From NCBI GenBank assembly GCA_023145575.1, contig JAGLDN010000026.1, positions 1 to 10,515 on the forward strand: 10,515 nt of DNA, read 5' to 3'. The DNA is from Psychromonas sp. (GTDB taxonomy: Bacteria; Pseudomonadota; Gammaproteobacteria; Enterobacterales; Psychromonadaceae). The position numbers and the translations under genes are program-made. Below, in pieces: positions 7,248 through 10,515 of this stretch; positions within the stretch are counted from its first letter, which is position 1, and each line of letters opens with the position of its first letter. The notes beneath the pieces were generated by a model. The model worked only from the letters and a program-made list of their open reading frames with translations. It was not told where the DNA came from and made no database searches.

Positions 7248-7840
7248 TTGTTGTGATTGATACAGGATGTGCAAACTTATCATCGGTAAAATTTGCTATC
7301 GAACGATTAGGTTATAACGTCATAATTAGTTGCGATGGTGGTGTTTTAAAACAAGCCGATAAACTCTTTTTACCTGGAGTTGGCACAGCAAATGAAGCGA
7401 TGAAAAACCTTACCTCTCGCAATTTAATTGAGCCGATTAAAAACCTAACTCAACCCGTTTTAGGGATTTGTTTAGGCATGCAAATTCTTGCTGATGCGTC
7501 ACAAGAAAATGCTAATGATGAATTTGTTGAAACACTTGGCATTGTCGAAGGCGTGATTGAAAAAATGGACGTTGCAGGGTTACGCTTGCCTCACATGGGC
7601 TGGAATCAAATTAGCGCTAAAGACAATGAGCCTTTATTTGAAAATATTCCAGCAGAGAGTTACTTTTATTTTTTGCATAGCTTCGCACTCCCTGTTAATG
7701 ACAACACCATTGCGAGTTGTGAATATAATACAGCATTTTCAGCCGCGATTAATAAAGATAACTTTTATGGTGTGCAATTTCATCCTGAGCGATCGGGTAA
7801 AGTTGGCTCACAATTAATTAAAAACTTTTTGGAACTTTAA
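7244..7840 (+). CDS. hisH: Imidazole glycerol phosphate synthase, glutaminase subunit
   Basis: Class I glutamine amidotransferase that hydrolyses glutamine and passes ammonia to HisF, which makes imidazoleglycerol phosphate and AICAR. The 198 residues show DTGCANLSSVKFAIERLGY, LFLPGVGTANEAM, the nucleophile C76 in GICLGMQIL, HMGWNQ, YFLHSF, and the rest of the triad H180/E182 in GVQFHPERSGKVG. All catalytic residues are intact. ATG 7244 overlaps the hisB stop by four bases, so translation is likely coupled. Its obligate partner HisF is not encoded in this window, which is odd because an isolated HisH has little activity without it. Confidence 0.96.
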   Translation: MIVVIDTGCANLSSVKFAIERLGYNVIISCDGGVLKQADKLFLPGVGTANEAMKNLTSRNLIEPIKNLTQPVLGICLGMQILADASQENANDEFVETLGIVEGVIEKMDVAGLRLPHMGWNQISAKDNEPLFENIPAESYFYFLHSFALPVNDNTIASCEYNTAFSAAINKDNFYGVQFHPERSGKVGSQLIKNFLEL

Positions 7841-7841
7841 C

Positions 7842-8600
7842 GTGATCATACCCGCATTAGATTTAATCGATAATAAAGTCGTTCGCTTATATCAGGGCGA
7901 TTATGAACAAAAAACCATTTACAGTGATGATCCGCAAAGCTTATCTACAACTTACAACAAACAAGGCGCACAGTGGCTACACCTTGTAGATTTAGATGGA
8001 GCAAAAGATACGACAAAACGTCAGTTAAAGATGATTAGTCGCCTTATTAAAAATACCCCGGCAAAAGTACAAATTGGTGGAGGTGTTCGCACTGAAGACG
8101 ACGTTAAAGAATTGCTTGATACAGGTGCACAGCGTATTGTCATAGGTTCAACTGCGGTGGAATCACCTGAAATGGTCGCCACTTGGATGGAAAAATACGG
8201 ATCAAATCATATTGTACTTGCGTTAGATATCAATATTGACACACAAGGTAATAAAATTGTCGCAGTGTCAGGTTGGCAAGAAAACAGTGGACAAACTATC
8301 GAATCATTGCTTGAAATTTACATGGCAGTTGGTTTAAAACACGTTTTATGCACCGACATTTCTAAAGATGGTACGCTAGAAGGGTCAAATGTTTCTCTTT
8401 ATAAATCGCTATCTAAAGCCTATCCCAGTGTCAATTGGCAAGCATCAGGTGGGATTGGATCGCTTAATGATATTGCAGATATAGCGCGCTCTGGTGCGCA
8501 ATCCATCATTGTTGGTCGTGCGTTACTTGAAGGTAAATTTAACGTCAAAGAAGCAATTAAATGTTGGAATGATCCTGAACATTTGCATTGCTCAACATAA
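7842..8600 (+). CDS. hisA: ProFAR isomerase (phosphoribosylformimino-AICAR-phosphate isomerase)
   Basis: TIM-barrel isomerase that converts ProFAR to PRFAR, the substrate of HisF/HisH. Begins MIIPALDLIDNKVVRLYQGDY with catalytic D7; the second catalytic Asp is D129 (LALDINID). Also visible are QIGGGVR, VIGSTAVESPEMV, SGWQENSG, GLKHVLCTDISKDGTLEGSN, SGGIGSLNDI and SIIVGRALLEGKF. The start is GTG 7842, one base after the hisH stop, with GGA at 7831-7833. At 252 residues it is about seven longer than E. coli HisA (245): after the usual CW ending it carries NDPEHLHCST. hisF would normally begin here, but no hisF start follows; a miniature element begins 45 bases later. Confidence 0.95.
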   Translation: MIIPALDLIDNKVVRLYQGDYEQKTIYSDDPQSLSTTYNKQGAQWLHLVDLDGAKDTTKRQLKMISRLIKNTPAKVQIGGGVRTEDDVKELLDTGAQRIVIGSTAVESPEMVATWMEKYGSNHIVLALDINIDTQGNKIVAVSGWQENSGQTIESLLEIYMAVGLKHVLCTDISKDGTLEGSNVSLYKSLSKAYPSVNWQASGGIGSLNDIADIARSGAQSIIVGRALLEGKFNVKEAIKCWNDPEHLHCST

Positions 8601-8644
8601 ATAAAATATATGTAGGGCTTCTACTTCTTTGAACTGACAATCTA

Positions 8645-8891
8645 TACCCATGTGACGTAAAAATGCCTTGTCAGGCTTTAGCTCGATGATCAGAGCATTG
8701 CACAATATTAGATAATTGTTTTCCCTTTTCGATTATTGTAACGCAGTCTTGGTTTTCGAGCTTGTGCTCCGCAGGGCAAGGCAACGAGTACCAATGCGCG
8801 TTGTTATTAAATCTCAATGTACTTCAATTTTATGCCTAGCACCTTGGTACTATTTCCCTTGCTGAATTTGCACTTTTACGTCACATGGGTA
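8645..8891 (+). mobile_element. Miniature inverted-repeat element, copy D (short form), between hisA and folE
   Basis: Termini CCCATGTGACGTAAAAATGC (from 8647) and GCACTTTTACGTCACATGGG (to 8889) are near-perfect inverted repeats (19 of 20), enclosing 243 bp and flanked by TA. Outer flanks differ (TATA left, TAGA right). The inside can fold further: AGTACCAA (8788-8795) pairs with TTGGTACT (8844-8851), with related flanking CAGGGCAAGG and CCCTTGCTG segments, so a transcript would form a long imperfect hairpin. No protein is encoded. It lies between the convergent 3' ends of hisA and folE, where hisF would normally start, and could act as a terminator-like structure for both. Apart from it, 8601-8969 holds no gene. 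Confidence 0.88.
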
Positions 8892-8969
8892 GATATTAAT
8901 TTAATAAACACTCGAGTATGGCATTAAAACCTTTCTGGTATGATGATTTTTTATCTTTCATGCGGCTAT

Positions 8970-9626
8970 TCATTGATATAGAAATTCATGTCTTGTCGCA
9001 AGATTAGATTTAAAAAATCCACCTAAGGCAGTTGTCCTCGTAGAGCTGGTTGAATCCATTACACCACGAGATTTAACACAAAAATGCACAGCATCGACTT
9101 TTACCGCCACATCTTTAGTTTCAAGCAACACCTGCAAAGCAACTAATAGCTGCTGCGTTAACCTTTCCTGTATTTGAGGACGCTGAGCAAAAAAATGCAC
9201 AATGCGATTGACTTTAGATAAGCCGATGATATTATTTTTAGGCAGGTAGGCAACGGTTGCCAATCCATCAAAGGTAACAAAATGATGCTCACAGGTACTT
9301 GATAATCTAATATCGTTTATCTTGATCATCTCATCAAAATTCATTTTATTTTCAATGAGTGTTATTTTAGGAAAGTTAGCATAATTTAATCCTGAAAAAA
9401 TTTCCTCAACATACATTTTAGCAATGCGCTTAGGTGTATCTGACAAGCTATCATCTGTTAAATCTAATGACATCAAGGTTAATATTTTCCGCATGTGATG
9501 CGCTATCTTTTCCTTTCGCTCGTCTGCACTAAATTTATTAGCCACCATTGGTGTTTCTAAGCCACATTCAATTAAAGCGTTTTTTACTTTCTGTGATAAT
9601 TTATTAACGATCAATTCATCAGTCAT
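8970..9626 (-). CDS. folE: GTP cyclohydrolase I, type I (FolE)
   Basis: Converts GTP to 7,8-dihydroneopterin triphosphate plus formate, the first step toward tetrahydrofolate and other pterins; a cytoplasmic homodecamer in the family. The 218 residues compare with 222 in E. coli. Motifs are LTDDSLSDTPKRIAKMYVEE (56-75), IFSGLNYANFPKITLIENKM, the zinc ligands C112 and H115 in STCEHHFVTFDG, IGLSKVNRIVHFFAQRPQIQ, and C183 with catalytic H181 in VDAVHFCVKSRG; it ends TRHEFLYQ. The ATG at 9624-9626 follows AGAGGA on the minus strand. It is monocistronic here and converges on hisA. A miniature-element end lies about 50 bases upstream of its start. It is not functionally tied to the his genes. Confidence 0.97.
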   Translation of the reverse strand: MTDELIVNKLSQKVKNALIECGLETPMVANKFSADERKEKIAHHMRKILTLMSLDLTDDSLSDTPKRIAKMYVEEIFSGLNYANFPKITLIENKMNFDEMIKINDIRLSSTCEHHFVTFDGLATVAYLPKNNIIGLSKVNRIVHFFAQRPQIQERLTQQLLVALQVLLETKDVAVKVDAVHFCVKSRGVMDSTSSTRTTALGGFFKSNLATRHEFLYQ

Positions 9627-9672
9627 TATATATCCTCTATACTGATTTAATTACTATTTTGTTCAATGATAT

Positions 9673-9678
9673 ATTATA
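9673..9678 (-). promoter_or_regulatory. Possible folE -10 box at the miniature-element junction
   Basis: On the minus strand the boundary of the miniature element reads CATGGGTATAATATAT, giving a perfect TATAAT about 47 bases before the folE ATG. The TATA belongs to the target flank, and the spacer and any -35 would lie inside the element. No good TTGACA-like box occurs 16-18 bases upstream (the 17-base position reads AAAGCA), so this is a candidate only. Confidence 0.35.
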
Positions 9679-10080
9679 CCCATGTGACGAGAAATTGCTT
9701 TGTCAGGCTTTAGTTCGGGCATCAGAGCAATGTATAACAGCAGGTCTATCAACGATTAGCGATGCTAATCGTTTAGCCGTCGCATTAACGAAGGTATATT
9801 AATGATTTATTGGTTACTCCATTTTCGAATGTTATAACGAAGCAGTGCTTTTTTATAAAAAAACGAGCTAAAGCGACAAAGGGCAAGTAGCACCAATCAA
9901 CAAGGTTATAACTTACTGTTCAAAAACAAGTCGACTTAGAACAACTCGTTAAGAATTAAAGTCTTTATTTTAATTCTACCTTTGGTGATCAACGTAGTTA
10001 ATCATTGAGAGGGCAATTTTATGCCTAACAGCTTGGTACTATTTCCCTTGCTGAATTTGCACTTTTACGTCACATGGGTA
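9677..10080 (+). mobile_element. Miniature inverted-repeat element, copy E (long form)
   Basis: The left terminus CCCATGTGACGAGAAATTGC starts at 9679 and the right terminus GCACTTTTACGTCACATGGG ends at 10078. The core is 400 bp and TATA flanks both sides. The outer about 60 bases on each side match the short-form copies (GCTTTGTCAGGCTTTAG on the left; CTTGGTACTATTTCCCTTGC on the right). The middle is different: a perfect hairpin AACGATTAGC-GAT-GCTAATCGTT (9751-9773), a 14-base palindrome of six T, AT, six A (9849-9862), and a block shared with the degenerate copy at 1192-1334. No protein of convincing length is encoded. It lies just upstream of folE. Confidence 0.85.
9751..9773. repeat. Perfect 10-bp inverted repeat with 3-base loop
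   Basis: AACGATTAGC (9751-9760), loop GAT, then GCTAATCGTT (9764-9773) is an uninterrupted hairpin inside the long-form miniature element. No T-run follows on either strand, so it is not a standard intrinsic terminator. It could be a transposition-related structure or a protein-binding dyad; its role is unknown. Confidence 0.8.
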
Positions 10081-10408
10081 TATATGTTAGTGACTGACAG
10101 AGAATACGTATGGAAATGAATTAATTCAATCAATTTATTACTATCTTTATTATGATTAATTATATCATTTGAATAGTTTACACTCAAGTTAGTACATTTA
10201 AATCAGTTTATAACATATTATCACACTAGCCAAGCCCTCTGGTGCGGGTTTAAAAGCAAGCTTTTAACTGAACATTTTGAAAAAGAATAACGTGGTAAAC
10301 ATTAATCTTTTTTCGGTAGAATATTGCGCTTTGATCTGATATTATCGCTAACGCCTGACAACGGATCTTAAAACTACATTGGTATATTGAATGATATAGA
10401 TCTTATTA
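10081..10408. other. AT-rich intergenic stretch without recognised genes
   Basis: No plausible open frame with a ribosome site is seen. Two adjacent small stems occur: AAGCCC (10232-10237) with GGGTTT (10246-10251), including one G-T pair, directly followed by AAAAGC-AA-GCTTTT (10252-10265). The second ends in four Ts, so the pair could be a weak terminator, but no gene ends just before it in either direction. The rest shows only AT-rich sequence. Confidence 0.4.
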
Positions 10409-10515
10409 GGGGCCGTTGATCTTTGTTTAAATAGTGTGCAGTGAAGAAGGATAATCTCGTATAATTCACTTCACGAAAAACAAATACAACGACATTACCA
10501 TGCCCCGATTAATGC
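10409..10515 (+). mobile_element. Left end of a second IS5-family element (truncated by window end)
   Basis: From the left terminus CCGTTGATCTTTGTTTA (10413-10429) this repeats the start of the element at 172. The last part before the transposase is nearly identical in both copies (TCGTATAATTCACTTCACG and the following AAATACAACGA), including a TATAAT at 10460-10465. The leader is about 19 bases shorter than in copy 1. The outermost bases are uncertain (probably GGGG at 10409-10412). It has the same orientation as copy 1. Confidence 0.8.
10500..10515 (+). CDS. IS5-family transposase, first codons only
   Basis: Only the first five codons (MPRLM) are inside the window, identical in protein to the start of the remnant at 279. 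The assignment rests on this match plus the nearly identical upstream sequence. Whether the gene is intact beyond the window cannot be judged. Confidence 0.65.

Noticed and set aside
8930..8969. Intrinsic terminator for folE
   Set aside because: On the minus strand there is an A-rich run but no stable stem followed by a U-tract.

Overview
This AT-rich window most likely comes from a gammaproteobacterium. The evidence is the gene order hisG-hisD-hisC-hisB-hisH-hisA, a long-form HisG, a bifunctional HisB with an N-terminal phosphatase and a C-terminal dehydratase, and a FolE, all very close to the E. coli proteins. Many decayed insertion sequences and one effector-like protein suggest a host-associated lineage, possibly Legionellales-like. 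That last placement is inference; nothing here fixes the order or genus.

Layout. Positions 1-1334 are mobile-element debris: the end of a degenerate miniature element (1-126), a wrecked IS5-family insertion sequence (about 172-1035) whose transposase has lost its middle, carries a second miniature element and contains a hexanucleotide microsatellite, and the right half of a third miniature element (1192-1334). Positions 1488-2123 encode a 211-residue protein with a Cys-His-Asp pattern like papain-fold effectors. About 710 bases without a convincing gene follow, holding possible decayed effector 3' sequence and the hisG upstream region. Positions 2837-8600 are six tightly packed histidine genes. 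A miniature element (8645-8891) sits right after hisA, where hisF and hisI would be expected. folE lies on the minus strand (8970-9626). A longer miniature element (9677-10080) abuts its upstream side. About 330 bases without a recognised gene come next, and the window ends in the left end of a second copy of the IS5-family element (about 10409 onward).

Function. HisG makes phosphoribosyl-ATP. The C-terminal part of HisB, then HisC, the N-terminal part of HisB, and HisD carry out the late steps to histidine. HisA and HisH belong to the middle of the pathway. HisF (partner of HisH) and HisI/IE (steps 2 and 3) are not in the window, so as seen the pathway is incomplete. FolE starts tetrahydrofolate/pterin synthesis and is unrelated to the his genes; it converges on hisA.

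The main unusual signals are: a family of miniature TA-flanked inverted-repeat elements in two internal forms (five copies in 10.5 kb), one of them exactly where the his operon is cut short; a candidate secreted cysteine-hydrolase effector, possibly decaying at its 3' end; and a perfect TATAAT formed at a miniature-element boundary upstream of folE.
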